From Myxococcales bacterium 68-20 (GTDB taxonomy: Bacteria; Myxococcota_A; Polyangia; Polyangiales; Polyangiaceae), in NCBI GenBank assembly GCA_001899635.1, contig MKVQ01000048.1:620001-684000 (forward strand): a stretch of 64,000 bases of DNA. Direction: 5' to 3'. Every line of letters starts with the position of its first letter. Within the stretch, counting starts at the first letter, position 1. Both the position numbers and the translations under genes were made by a program. The notes under the pieces were generated by a model. The model was not told the DNA's origin, did no database searches, and worked only from the letters and a program-made list of their open reading frames with translations. Below are positions 27,387-36,322 of the stretch, in pieces.

Positions 27387-28445
27387 ATGGGACGATGGGC
27401 TGGACCTCTGCGCGTGGCGTGTACCGCCGCCGCGCTGTTGACTATCGCGCCTCCGTCCGCCGCGGCTGAAACTGGCGACGAGCCCATCCACGTCGACTAC
27501 GCCGCCGCGCCCGGGTGCCCATCGGCAGGGCACTTTCTCGACCAGCTCCGTTCCTTCACGACCCGGTGGGTGCTCGCGCCTCCGGACGCGGAGGCACGAC
27601 GCTTCGTCCTTCGAATCACGAGCGCAGGCGATCGTTACGTCGGCAGCTTCGACCTGCAGTCGGCGCCGGGCTCCAATGTCCGACGCGACGTTCGTGGTGA
27701 GACCTGCGAGGACGTCGCATCGGGCCTGGCGGTCGCGGTCGCGCTCGCGATCGATGCGCGGGCATCGGCCGAGCCGCCTGGCCCCGAACCGCACCCCGTC
27801 GAATCCAATCGCATCCCACTCCCCGAGCCCTCGCCACCGCTCACGACGGACGATCGCCCCCCGTCCCCTCCAAAGCATCCCGCTCCCCCATCGTCCGAGG
27901 AGTCCGAGCTCCGCACGCTCGTCTCGGCCGGAGCGCGCCTGGACGCCAACGGCGCGGTGTCCGTGGTCCTCCCGACGATCGTGGCATTCGTCGACATTGC
28001 CTGGCGCGTCCCGGTCCGCCGCGCGCCACTCTTCGCCGTCCGGCCCGTCCTGCGTGGAGGAGTCCGTCAAAGCTTCACGCGGACGGCCTCCGCTGGTGAG
28101 GGCGGCGCGGACATCCAATGGAGGACCGGATTCGTCGAGCTCTGCCCTACGCACCTCGCGCTGCCAGCGCGCATCTCGCTCGAGGGATGCCTCGCGTTCA
28201 ACGCCGGGCAGCTCTTGGCGGAGGCCCGCGGTCTCCCGGAGGCGCACGCGACGCGCCTGTGGCTCGACTCCGGCGTCGAGCTCGGCGCCCGCTGGCAGGT
28301 GCATCGCCACGTGTTCGTCGCGCTCTCCGCGGGACTCTGGTACCCGATCATCCGCGACCGCATCCGTGTGGAGCCCGACAGGATCGTGTCCGAGGCCCCG
28401 CCGCTAGGGCCGTCAGTCGGCGTGGGCGCTGGCTATCTGTTCTGA
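27387..28445 (+). CDS. cassette C: exported lead protein with two conserved Cys and probable C-terminal barrel
   Basis: A 352-residue exported protein with a signal peptide ending near residue 27 (SAAAE). Y-A-A-A-P-G-CPS-x-x-x-F holds C44; C107 follows 63 residues later with L-A-V-A-V-A-L-A-I-D. A Pro/Ser linker is followed by a C-terminal domain with alternating strands and the ending GPSVGVGAGYLF, whose final Phe is typical of outer-membrane barrel proteins. This makes it the clearest barrel candidate among the four lead proteins. It is the first gene of cassette C and is divergent from cassette B. Confidence 0.72.
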   Translation: MGRWAGPLRVACTAAALLTIAPPSAAAETGDEPIHVDYAAAPGCPSAGHFLDQLRSFTTRWVLAPPDAEARRFVLRITSAGDRYVGSFDLQSAPGSNVRRDVRGETCEDVASGLAVAVALAIDARASAEPPGPEPHPVESNRIPLPEPSPPLTTDDRPPSPPKHPAPPSSEESELRTLVSAGARLDANGAVSVVLPTIVAFVDIAWRVPVRRAPLFAVRPVLRGGVRQSFTRTASAGEGGADIQWRTGFVELCPTHLALPARISLEGCLAFNAGQLLAEARGLPEAHATRLWLDSGVELGARWQVHRHVFVALSAGLWYPIIRDRIRVEPDRIVSEAPPLGPSVGVGAGYLF

Positions 28446-28472
28446 AAATAGTGGGACAAAAACCTGGTCGAG

Positions 28473-28486
28473 GTGGATTCATCCAC
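28473..28486. promoter_or_regulatory. inverted repeat abutting the sigma C start codon
   Basis: GTGGAT and ATCCAC flank TC, and the repeat ends at the base before the ATG. It overlaps the likely AGGTGG ribosome-binding sequence, so an RNA hairpin here could limit translation of the sigma gene. No matching element was seen before the other sigma genes. Confidence 0.35.
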
Positions 28487-29083
28487 ATGACGGCCGCGCC
28501 CCTCACCGCCTTGAGGCTCCAGGAGCTCGAGGACGCCGCCGTGGCCATGCCCCAGAGTCGACTCGACAAGGAGCGGCTTCGCCGGACGGCGGTCGACCAC
28601 TTCGACGACGTGTGGCGTTTCCTTCGAAGCCTGGGCGTCCCGCCCGACTTGGTCGATGACGCGGCACAGGAGGTCTTTCTCGTCGCTGCGCGCAAGTTCT
28701 CGACCGTGACCCCGGGAGCGGAGAAGGGCTACCTGTTCGCGGCATCCGTCTACGTCGCCCGGAGGGTGCGGCGGAAATTTGCTCGGGAGGAGCTCGCCCC
28801 GGATCCGGACGACGGCTCGCTCGAGCTGGCTTCGTTCGAGACGCCCGAAGACTCCCTTGGTCAGAAGGAGCAGCGACATCTGCTCATCCGTCTGCTCGAC
28901 GGCCTGCCGGAGGAGATGCGCACCGTGTTCGTGCTCTACGAGATCGAGGGGCAATCCCTCTCCGAGATCGCCACGCTTCTTGGAGTTCCGATGAACACCG
29001 TGGCCTCCCGATTGAGGCGTGCCCGCGCTCGATTCGACGTTCGATTGCAAAGAGTGCAGGCCAGATTGCGAGGCGAACCGTGA
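28487..29083 (+). CDS. cassette C: ECF-family RNA polymerase sigma factor
   Basis: A 198-residue ECF sigma factor. The ATG at 28487 was chosen because AGGTGG lies upstream and the homologous part starts soon after; the open frame continues far upstream over the lead gene. Region 2 has DDAAQEVFLVAARKF at 57-71. Region 4 has a helix-turn-helix at 157-181 with recognition helix M-N-T-V-A-S-R-L-R-R-A-R. It lies 41 bases after the lead gene and overlaps the next gene as GTGA. Confidence 0.92.
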   Translation: MTAAPLTALRLQELEDAAVAMPQSRLDKERLRRTAVDHFDDVWRFLRSLGVPPDLVDDAAQEVFLVAARKFSTVTPGAEKGYLFAASVYVARRVRRKFAREELAPDPDDGSLELASFETPEDSLGQKEQRHLLIRLLDGLPEEMRTVFVLYEIEGQSLSEIATLLGVPMNTVASRLRRARARFDVRLQRVQARLRGEP

Positions 29084-29787
29084 AAGTTCCCCGACGACTG
29101 AATGAAGAGAGCGAGCTCTTCGCAAAGCTCGTGGCGGACATGAAACGCGATCGCCCCTCTCCCGAGCCCCTCGAGAGACTGCTGGGGGCGATCAACGCCA
29201 TGCCGGACATCGAGCCGGAGCCCGCGAAGCTCGGCGGCAAGAAGCTGTTCCTCCTCGCGAGCGCCGCTCTGCTGGCCGTCGGCGCCGCTACCCTCATGGC
29301 GCAGTCGCTGCCGGCGGGGGCGCCCTCCGCGCCGGGTGTGATGGCCGACACGCCGGCCCCCGAGGTCGTCGTCGTGGTTCCCGCACCGGCGCACGAGGTT
29401 CCCTCCACCAGCGTCGCGGATCTCCCGGATGTTCCGCCTCCGGCAGGTTCGTTCGGGTCGCGTGCCGCCGCGGCGCGCGCCGTTCCGACCGCTGCGGCGG
29501 CGTCTCCGCCGTCAACGGGACAGGAGTTCGAGATCATCGTCGCGGCGCGGCGGGCGTTGACGGGAGGGGACCACGATCGATGCCTGTCGCTCGTCGCGCT
29601 GTACGAAAGAGAGTTTCCGACGGGGCAGTTCGCGTTGGAGGCCAAGGTCATGCGCGTCGAGGCGACCGCCGCCGGCGGCGAGCGCTCACGCGCGGCGGCG
29701 CTGGCGCGTGAGCTCCTCGCGCGCGAACCCAAGAATCCCTATGAGGCGCGCCTGCGCTCTCTACTGACGACCATCGAGGCCCAGTGA
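29080..29787 (+). CDS. cassette C: one-pass membrane protein in anti-sigma position, TPR-like end
   Basis: A 235-residue protein with a GTG start overlapping the sigma stop (GTGA). The cytoplasmic N-terminus is ~54 residues, a TM helix spans 55-74, and S-V-A-D-L-P lies at 111-116. A TPR-like C-terminus runs through ARRALTGGDHDRCLSLVALY, EFPTG and a second helical pair, ending LRSLLTTIEAQ. There is no HxxxCxxC motif. The arrangement matches the A, B, D and E copies and points to sigma-factor control across the inner membrane, as inference. Confidence 0.74.
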   Translation: MKVPRRLNEESELFAKLVADMKRDRPSPEPLERLLGAINAMPDIEPEPAKLGGKKLFLLASAALLAVGAATLMAQSLPAGAPSAPGVMADTPAPEVVVVVPAPAHEVPSTSVADLPDVPPPAGSFGSRAAAARAVPTAAAASPPSTGQEFEIIVAARRALTGGDHDRCLSLVALYEREFPTGQFALEAKVMRVEATAAGGERSRAAALARELLAREPKNPYEARLRSLLTTIEAQ

Positions 29788-31025
29788 TGAACCGCAACGT
29801 TGCCTGCGCTGCCATTTTGACCGCCACGGTTGGCGCGCTCGTGTTCGCATGCGCGTCACCCATCGGGGATGACGTCCTCCTCGTCGCCAACGACGCCGAC
29901 GCCGGCGGTGCCATCAGCCCCCCTATCTTCGTAGCCCCGGATGCCTCGGACGCGCAGGCGGACGTCGACCAGAACGTCAACCTCACGCCGTATTGTCCCT
30001 CCAACGAGTGTCCTGAGGGGAGAGCGACCTGCCCGAGCTCGCGCTTCCGGTGTGAAGTGAACCTGCGGACCGATAGAGCGAACTGCGGCGCGTGCGGTGC
30101 CGCTTGTCCCAACGACACCTTCACCGAAATCTATGAATGCGTCGAAGGGAAGTGCGAATTCGAGTGCAAGAAGCCGTATGGCGACTGCGACGGCGTCGCC
30201 GACAACGGTTGCGAGACCAGGCTGGACTCCAACGATAACTGCAACGGATGCGGAGTAAAGTGCGAGGACCCAACCAAGCCCTGTGTTCAACACAGGGTCG
30301 GATACGGGTGCGGCTGCGAGGACGGCAAGGTGTACTGTCCCGCCACCAACAACTGCGTCGATCCGAAGAATGACGACGACAATTGCGGCGCCTGTGGCAA
30401 CCGTTGCGATCCGACCGGCGGCGGAAAACCCGCATACACCAACATGTACTACGGGTGCGTCGACAGCAAATGTGACGAACTGAAGTGCAAAAAGGACTGG
30501 GGCAACTGCGACGGCCTTCTGTCGAATGGGTGCGAGACGTATCTGGTCACGTCGGCCAATTGTGGCGCCTGCGGCGCCGCGTGTGGGGCCGAGGAGAAAT
30601 GCAGGATCGATCCGCAAGGAGAAGGATTCCCTTTTTACTTTTCTAAACCGCAATGCATGTGCCCGCAGGGCATGACGTTCTGCGGCTCGTGCCAAGAAGA
30701 TGGTTGCAGGGGGCAGTGCTTCGACCTCTCCTCGAGCTGGGAAAACTGCGGCGCTTGCGGCCTTCGATGCCCGGCACCGCCCTTCTTCGGTGCTACGGGC
30801 GGAAGCACCTGCAACTACGGGATGTGCGAGCTCCAGTGCTTCGAGGGGCGGGCCGACTGCAATGGAGACGCAAAGGACTACTGCGAGACGAACATCGACA
30901 GTGACCCGATGAACTGCGGGGCCTGCGGAAGGGTCTGCGACGCGATCGCCGGACAAGCATGCGTCGGCGGTGAGTGCGTGGTCGAGCCGTGCAAAGAAGA
31001 AGACGCCGGAGTATTCACGCAATGA
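29787..31025 (+). CDS. cassette C: Cys-rich lipoprotein (six CxxC-xxx-C modules)
   Basis: A 412-residue lipoprotein (lipobox VFAC). A GTGATG at 29784-29789 allows GTG (4-base overlap) or ATG (1-base overlap); I used the ATG. It opens with YCPSNECPEG. The six modules are NCGACGAAC, NCNGCGVKC, NCGACGNRC, NCGACGAAC, NCGACGLRC and NCGACGRVC. Three CE motifs are present (NGCETR, NGCETY, DYCETN), and the end is GQACVGGECVVEPC. Codon usage is less GC-biased than in its neighbours, with more A and T at third positions. The stop overlaps the P1 gene as ATGA. Confidence 0.83.
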   Translation: MNRNVACAAILTATVGALVFACASPIGDDVLLVANDADAGGAISPPIFVAPDASDAQADVDQNVNLTPYCPSNECPEGRATCPSSRFRCEVNLRTDRANCGACGAACPNDTFTEIYECVEGKCEFECKKPYGDCDGVADNGCETRLDSNDNCNGCGVKCEDPTKPCVQHRVGYGCGCEDGKVYCPATNNCVDPKNDDDNCGACGNRCDPTGGGKPAYTNMYYGCVDSKCDELKCKKDWGNCDGLLSNGCETYLVTSANCGACGAACGAEEKCRIDPQGEGFPFYFSKPQCMCPQGMTFCGSCQEDGCRGQCFDLSSSWENCGACGLRCPAPPFFGATGGSTCNYGMCELQCFEGRADCNGDAKDYCETNIDSDPMNCGACGRVCDAIAGQACVGGECVVEPCKEEDAGVFTQ

Positions 31026-32224
31026 GAGTAGGTTGGTTGATTCTCGTCGCAGGTGTCGCGGCGTGCACCGCAGGGGGCATCGACACGACCGGGCTCGCCG
31101 ACGACGCCAGTGTGCCCGTGCCCGAGCCCGGGCCCCCGCCCGTAGCCGACGGCGGTCTCGATGCCGAATCGGGTAGCAACGACGCTGGGCCGTGCACCGA
31201 TTGCGAGTATTTCCCCGAGACGTGCACCTCGGATGTCCTCTGCCCGAACGGACCGTTCGCCCCCGAGCATCCCGGCGGCTTCGACAAGCGAACCCGGATC
31301 AACGTCATCCGTGGACGCTCGCAGAGCGACGTCTGGGTCGCCGGCGCGCTCGGTGCGCTCGCGCACTTCGACGGCGCGTCCTGGAGGCGCGAGGACCTCG
31401 GGACTCGTGAGTCGATGCGTGGCCTCTGGCTACGCGATTCGTCCGAGATTTCGCTCCCGTTTCTCCAGCGAGCCTACGGGCGTGGTGTCAGCCTGCCGGA
31501 TGGAGGCCCGCCACCGTCCGCCGACGGCTGGAGCGCACTTGCTCCTTCGTACGCCGCCGGGCAAGCTCCTCCGGGGGCAGGGTCGGCGCAGCTCGTCTCC
31601 GCGTGGGCCGCCCCGGGGGCCGAGTGGCTCTGGTGCCTCGCAAGAGGGATCTCGGCAGGCGGGATTTGGCGTCTTCGCCAGGGGTCGACGACGCTCGAGG
31701 GCTCGGCCGTCATTCCGGCGAGCACCTGCAACTCCTCCCCGTGGTGCAGGTTCATGTCCAGCGTTCACGGAGCCTCCGCCGACGAGCTCTGGGTCGTCGG
31801 GGAGTCTGGAGCGACGGTTCGTATCACGAATGCGACCGGCGCCACGCCGACCGCCAAGGAGTTCGACAGCCAGACGTGGACCGCGCTCAACGGCGTGTGG
31901 GCTGCGTCGGCATCCGAAGCCTGGGCCGTGGGCGTGATGGGCACTATCCGCCACTACAAAGGCGATCCTGCACAGTGGGATGTCGTCTCCGATGTTCCGA
32001 CCCACGTCGATCTCAACGCGGTGTGGGGCTCCTCGTCCACGGACGTCTGGGCCGTCGGCGATGAAGGAGTGGTGCTCCATTACGACGGAAAGAGCTGGTC
32101 GCGCGTGAAGGTCGCTGGGCTCGGCGCAGAGCGTCCGAACCTTACGGCCGTCTGGGTCGCCGCCGGGGGGCACGTCTGGGTTGGCGGTGAAGGCGTCGTG
32201 CTTTCGCTAAGAGGGAAACAATGA
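31022..32224 (+). CDS. cassette C: beta-propeller lipoprotein P1
   Basis: A 400-residue lipoprotein starting at the ATG at 31022 (ATGA overlap), with a short signal peptide and lipobox VAAC. The signature C-T-D-CEY-F-P-ETC-T-S-DVLCPNG is followed by R-T-R-I-N-V-I-R-G-R-S-x-S-D-V-W blades; the repeats continue to HVWVGGEGVVLSLRGK. It is homologous to the P1 of A and D. In this cassette it is followed directly by the RCC1 gene (ATGA), with no P2 gene between them. Confidence 0.77.
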   Translation: MRVGWLILVAGVAACTAGGIDTTGLADDASVPVPEPGPPPVADGGLDAESGSNDAGPCTDCEYFPETCTSDVLCPNGPFAPEHPGGFDKRTRINVIRGRSQSDVWVAGALGALAHFDGASWRREDLGTRESMRGLWLRDSSEISLPFLQRAYGRGVSLPDGGPPPSADGWSALAPSYAAGQAPPGAGSAQLVSAWAAPGAEWLWCLARGISAGGIWRLRQGSTTLEGSAVIPASTCNSSPWCRFMSSVHGASADELWVVGESGATVRITNATGATPTAKEFDSQTWTALNGVWAASASEAWAVGVMGTIRHYKGDPAQWDVVSDVPTHVDLNAVWGSSSTDVWAVGDEGVVLHYDGKSWSRVKVAGLGAERPNLTAVWVAAGGHVWVGGEGVVLSLRGKQ

Positions 32225-33579
32225 GGGCCTCATTCTTCGCAGCGTGCGGATCGGTCGCGCTCACCGCGCTCGGCGCCATCGCGAGCTGCTCGAGCGATCG
32301 CGGCATCCGTGAGACGAACCAGGACGACGCAGACGCGGAAGCAACCGGATCGGCGGACGACGCGCAAGCGTTCGACGCTGGCGTGCCCGACGAGCCGCGT
32401 ACCGACAGCGGAGCGCGCGACAGCGGAGCACGCGACAGCGGGTCGTTCGACGGCGGGCCGCTCCCGGTGGTCTGCGCCTCGGCTCCTTGCGCGACGTCGC
32501 TCGTGACGACTCGGGGGCGCAGCGACGACGACAACGCCGAGGGATTCTGTGCGCTGCTCGACGACGGCAAGGTGGCGTGCTGGGGGGCGAACGGAGCCGG
32601 CCAGCTCGGTCGCGGAGCCGGCGCCAACAGCGTTACCGCGGCGCACGTCGTCGGGCTCTCGGACATTGTCCAGCTCGACCACACCTGCGCGCTCGACAGC
32701 GACGGAGGCATCTGGTGCTGGGGCACGGGGCCCTTTCTCCGTAACGACGCGGGCGCCGTCACTACGGAGCGCACGCCGCTCAAGCTGGCCCTGCCGCCGG
32801 CGAAGAGCGTGGGGCTGGGGGTCGGCGTCGCATGTGCGTCCGTCGATGACGGCGTCACGTGCTGGGGAGAAAACTCCTCGAGGATCGTCTCGGCCGAGTC
32901 GGCCGCGGTGCTCGCTCCACAGGTGATCTCCGTTCCTCCCGGCGCGTCGATCCGCGACGTCGTCGTCGGCAACGCCGCTTTCGTTCTTCGCGAAGACCGT
33001 GAGACCGTGAGCTGGGGAGCGAAGACTCTCATCGCCCGCGTCTCGTCGCTCGCGGTCGACCCGTACCCTCGCCCCATCGCGCTCGCCGGTGTCTCCTCGA
33101 TCGACGTCACGAGTGACAGTGCGTGCGCGACGGCGGCGGGCATCGGCTACTGCTGGGGGCGCGCCATGCGCCCAGCGACCTTCACCGATCTGCCCTTCGA
33201 ACGCGGCCTTCCGGTGCCCGTCGTGACCCCGGAGCCCATCGTTCAGATTGCTACGACGCGCAGCATCGAGGCCTGGGTCTCCAACAAAACTATCATTCAA
33301 CCGCAGCGGTGGTGCGCTGTCGCCGCGTCGGGCAACGTCTACTGCTGGGGCTACAACGCGAGTGGTCAGGCCGGCGACGGGACGACGGACCACGCGCTTG
33401 AAGCCGTCCAGGTCGACCTCCCGGAGCGCGCCGTCGAGGTGAGGACCATGCCCGACGCGACATGTGCACTGTTGACGAGCGGAGAAGTCTATTGCTGGGG
33501 ATCCAACGATTACGGTCAGCTCGGAAGCGGAACGATAGGCGAGCCGAGCTCCATTCCACAGCGGGTGGTGTTGCCATGA
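32221..33579 (+). CDS. cassette C: RCC1-repeat propeller lipoprotein
   Basis: A 452-residue lipoprotein (lipobox IASC near residue 21). The linker has a short repeat of D-S-G-A-R units. The domain starts with C-A-S-A-P-C-A-T-S-L-V. Seven blades are marked by CWGAN, CWGTG, CWGEN, SWGAK, CWGRA, CWGYN and CWGSN, many preceded by C-A-L-L or C-A-V. The end is QLGSGTIGEPSSIPQRVVLP. The fold is expected to be a seven-bladed propeller with paired Cys. Overlaps on both sides are ATGA. Confidence 0.86.
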   Translation: MRASFFAACGSVALTALGAIASCSSDRGIRETNQDDADAEATGSADDAQAFDAGVPDEPRTDSGARDSGARDSGSFDGGPLPVVCASAPCATSLVTTRGRSDDDNAEGFCALLDDGKVACWGANGAGQLGRGAGANSVTAAHVVGLSDIVQLDHTCALDSDGGIWCWGTGPFLRNDAGAVTTERTPLKLALPPAKSVGLGVGVACASVDDGVTCWGENSSRIVSAESAAVLAPQVISVPPGASIRDVVVGNAAFVLREDRETVSWGAKTLIARVSSLAVDPYPRPIALAGVSSIDVTSDSACATAAGIGYCWGRAMRPATFTDLPFERGLPVPVVTPEPIVQIATTRSIEAWVSNKTIIQPQRWCAVAASGNVYCWGYNASGQAGDGTTDHALEAVQVDLPERAVEVRTMPDATCALLTSGEVYCWGSNDYGQLGSGTIGEPSSIPQRVVLP

Positions 33580-35396
33580 GCCGCGTACGAATCTCTCGCT
33601 GCGGGGTCGCCGTCGTCCTCGTCGTCGCGACCGGTGGCATGTACGCATGCGCGGAGAACCGGGCTAGGTTCGAGCAACGGAACGAGACGTTCGAGGTCGA
33701 CGCCGGCGCCGGCACCACGGACGACACGGACCCTCCGGACTGTCGCCACCAGTGCTCGCTCGACGGACGCTCGATCATCGACACGTGCACCGACACCATC
33801 GTCGAGACCTGTAAGCCCGATCACGTGTGCGGTGGCGCTGCGTGTCTCGCGCCGTGTGAGGCCGCCGCTGCCGATCGTCACTCGAACGGCTGCGAGTTCT
33901 ATGTTCAGGCGCCTCTCTTCCGCCAGAATAATTACAGCCCGCCGATACCTCCGTCCTGTTTCGCCACGTACGTCGTCAACACCTCGAACCAACCCGCCGA
34001 GATCTCCCTCGAGCTCGAAGGGAAGACCCTCGACGTCTCCAAGTCATTGTTTCGCACGACTCCGGGCAGCGCGGAGTTGATCCCGCACACCGGGCCAGTC
34101 GCGCCGGGTGAGAGCATGATTCTCTTCCTCTCCGACGCGACCCCTGAGCTTGCCTCTTCACTCAAATCGCACCTGTATTACGTTGCCTGTCCGAGCGGCG
34201 TGGTTCCTGCCGCGACGACCGATCGACTCGGCGGCGCCACCCAACGGGGCTCATCCTTCCGGCTCTCGACGACGATGCCGGTGTCGCTGACGTCCATCTA
34301 TCCGTACGGCGGCGCCAAGAGCACCATCCCCGCCGCGACGCTCCTGCTCCCCGTCGCGACGTGGGCGAAAGAGAACATCATCGTCAACGGCTGGGAAATG
34401 AACGTGTACGGCGGGCCCAGCGCCCAGATCGTCGCCGCCGAAGACGACACGGAGGTAACGATCATCCCGAGGCGCAACCTTCAGAACGGAGTGGGCATCA
34501 CGGGCGGTCGGGCGCACCAGCCGATCAGCTACCGACTCGACAGAGGGCAGCATCTGCAATTCGTCCAGGACGAAGAGCTCACCGGCAGCATCGTCACGTC
34601 GACCAAGCCGACGACGGTCTTCGGCGGACATGCGTGTGGGCGCGTTCCAGCGATGGCCCCCGCTTGCGATGTCCTGATGCAACAGATTCCAGCTTTCGAG
34701 CAGTGGGGATCCGAGCACGTCGGCGTCGGATACCGCCCGCGCGCGGGGAACGAGCACGAGATGGTGCCGTATCGCATCGTCGCGGCGAGCGACGGGACGC
34801 GGCTCGACTACGATCCTGCCGTCCCCCCCGGAGCGCCTACCACGATGAACGCAGGCGAGGTAGCGACGTTCAGCTCCGGGACGGGAGACGCGTTCGTCGT
34901 CCGTACGCAGGACGTCGACCATCCCATCTACGTCGCGGCGTACATGACCGGCGCGGACGGGGACGGCCGCGAAGCGAAGAACTACGGAGGTCGCGGCGAC
35001 GCGGAGTTCGTAAACGTGGTTCCGACGGGCCAATATCTGAACTCGTATAGCTTCTACGCGGACCCGACGTACGCGGAGACTTCGCTCGTCATCGTGCGCG
35101 CAAAGTCCCGTGGCGTGTTCCGAGACGTGTGGCTCGAGTGTGCTGGCAACCTGACCGGGTTCAAGCCTGTTGGAACGAGGGGTGAGTACGAATACGTCCG
35201 AGTCGACCTCTCACGTGAACGTGGCTCCGGCGACAAGTTCGACGCCGGCGTTTGTCAGTACGGCGTACAACGCATGCGCAGCGAGGGGCCCTTCACCGCG
35301 ACGATCTGGGGGTGGGATCAGTACGCCAGCTACGCCTACCCCGGAGGAATGGCCCAGCGAAAGCTCGTGAAGAAACCGCTCGTGCCCGTGCACTGA
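33576..35396 (+). CDS. cassette C: IgGFc-binding-type lipoprotein
   Basis: A 606-residue lipoprotein starting at the ATG at 33576 (ATGA overlap) with lipobox MYAC. The N-terminal Cys-rich part has CSLDGRS and CGGAAC, then GCEFY near residue 106. The IgGFc-type domain follows, with YSFYADPTYAETSLVIVR near the end. The tail is WGWDQYASYAYPGG followed by MAQRKL. Last gene of the cassette; a strong hairpin lies 80 bases downstream. Predicted exposed binding protein; ligand unknown. Confidence 0.83.
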   Translation: MSRVRISRCGVAVVLVVATGGMYACAENRARFEQRNETFEVDAGAGTTDDTDPPDCRHQCSLDGRSIIDTCTDTIVETCKPDHVCGGAACLAPCEAAAADRHSNGCEFYVQAPLFRQNNYSPPIPPSCFATYVVNTSNQPAEISLELEGKTLDVSKSLFRTTPGSAELIPHTGPVAPGESMILFLSDATPELASSLKSHLYYVACPSGVVPAATTDRLGGATQRGSSFRLSTTMPVSLTSIYPYGGAKSTIPAATLLLPVATWAKENIIVNGWEMNVYGGPSAQIVAAEDDTEVTIIPRRNLQNGVGITGGRAHQPISYRLDRGQHLQFVQDEELTGSIVTSTKPTTVFGGHACGRVPAMAPACDVLMQQIPAFEQWGSEHVGVGYRPRAGNEHEMVPYRIVAASDGTRLDYDPAVPPGAPTTMNAGEVATFSSGTGDAFVVRTQDVDHPIYVAAYMTGADGDGREAKNYGGRGDAEFVNVVPTGQYLNSYSFYADPTYAETSLVIVRAKSRGVFRDVWLECAGNLTGFKPVGTRGEYEYVRVDLSRERGSGDKFDAGVCQYGVQRMRSEGPFTATIWGWDQYASYAYPGGMAQRKLVKKPLVPVH

Positions 35397-35475
35397 TTCG
35401 GTAGCCCTCGTTCCGTCGCCGCGAGCGCTTCTAGCGCTCAGCTCGACTCGCTCACCTCGACCGTAGCGTGCTCTT

Positions 35476-35504
35476 CCGTGACGGGCCGCAGCTGCCCGTC
35501 ACGG
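35476..35504 (+). terminator. intrinsic terminator of cassette C
   Basis: A perfect 10-bp stem (CCGTGACGGG with CCCGTCACGG) has a 9-base loop and is followed by ATTCGTTTC. A smaller 6-bp hairpin lies upstream at 35423-35439. The main hairpin ends 16 bases before the next start. Confidence 0.7.
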
Positions 35505-35520
35505 ATTCGTTTCAAAGTCG

Positions 35521-36204
35521 ATGGTGACGCGTGACGTCGCCCCCGAATCATCCGCCGCGATGACTGCTTCCTTGCGACTCGAGCGCATCGACGTCTTCCT
35601 CAACGGCGCTGCGTTTGCCGTCGGCAGTGCCGTCACTCGAGGAGCCGGCATGATGCGAGGGCTCGTCCGCCGCGCGAGCGGGCTCGAGGCCCCTTCCTCC
35701 GCCGCCGTGGCTGCCGGGCTGGTCCGCGGCGTTGCGACCCTGGCACCTTCATCGCTCGGGACAATCGGCGGCACTGCCGTCGAGATCGCGGGCGAGCTCG
35801 CCGTGTTCGCCCTCGCGACGTGGACGGTTCGAGAGTCGTCGCGCGACGACGAGGTGCTCATCGGAGCGATCGCCTTCGTGGAACACCGCGGGCTCTGCAG
35901 CGCCCACGCTGCAGAGCTCTGGCGCGTGGCGGTCGGAGCTTCCCCCGCGCGACGCGAGCTCGTCGTGCGCGAGGTGCTCGCGCTGCTGAAGTCGGCGGCG
36001 CGAACGGCGGCCAGCCAGCCGCTCGTCTCGGTCACGAAAAACCTCCGCGTGATCGGCGTCGCTCTCACCTGCGCCGATGCCTGGGTCGGAATGGGCGAAG
36101 CGGCGCGTCTCGTCGAAACTACGAGAGGCTTCGCCATCGATCACGCGCGCGACCTCTCGCAGGAGCGTGCGCTGTCCCGCTTCGACTATCCCCTCGCCGC
36201 CTGA
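35521..36204 (+). CDS. hypothetical protein, Ala-rich and mainly helical
   Basis: I do not recognise this 227-residue protein. It is rich in Ala, Val and Leu, with amphipathic helices and one longer apolar stretch (T-V-E-I-A-G-E-L-A-V-F-A-L-A-T-W), but has no clear signal peptide or catalytic motif. The plus strand is preferred over the competing minus-strand frame because its hydrophobic pattern and charge distribution are protein-like, whereas the opposite frame is Ser/Arg-rich low complexity. An internal ATG at 35560 is an alternative start. It lies just after the cassette C terminator. Confidence 0.5.
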   Translation: MVTRDVAPESSAAMTASLRLERIDVFLNGAAFAVGSAVTRGAGMMRGLVRRASGLEAPSSAAVAAGLVRGVATLAPSSLGTIGGTAVEIAGELAVFALATWTVRESSRDDEVLIGAIAFVEHRGLCSAHAAELWRVAVGASPARRELVVREVLALLKSAARTAASQPLVSVTKNLRVIGVALTCADAWVGMGEAARLVETTRGFAIDHARDLSQERALSRFDYPLAA

Positions 36205-36322
36205 CCGCCAGGCGCGCCGCTGCGTCGCGCTCGCTTCGCGTAGGCGCCTCGTGACGTGTGGCGAACGCGATCGACCGGAAGAGCTGGCGCCGCCCGACCT
36301 TCGGTGTGACTCTATATCGAGC

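Noticed and set aside
35499-36137. Minus-strand open frame of 212 codons opposite the hypothetical gene at 35521
   Set aside because: Ser/Ala/Thr/Arg-rich low-complexity translation without a domain; the plus-strand frame has a protein-like hydrophobic pattern.
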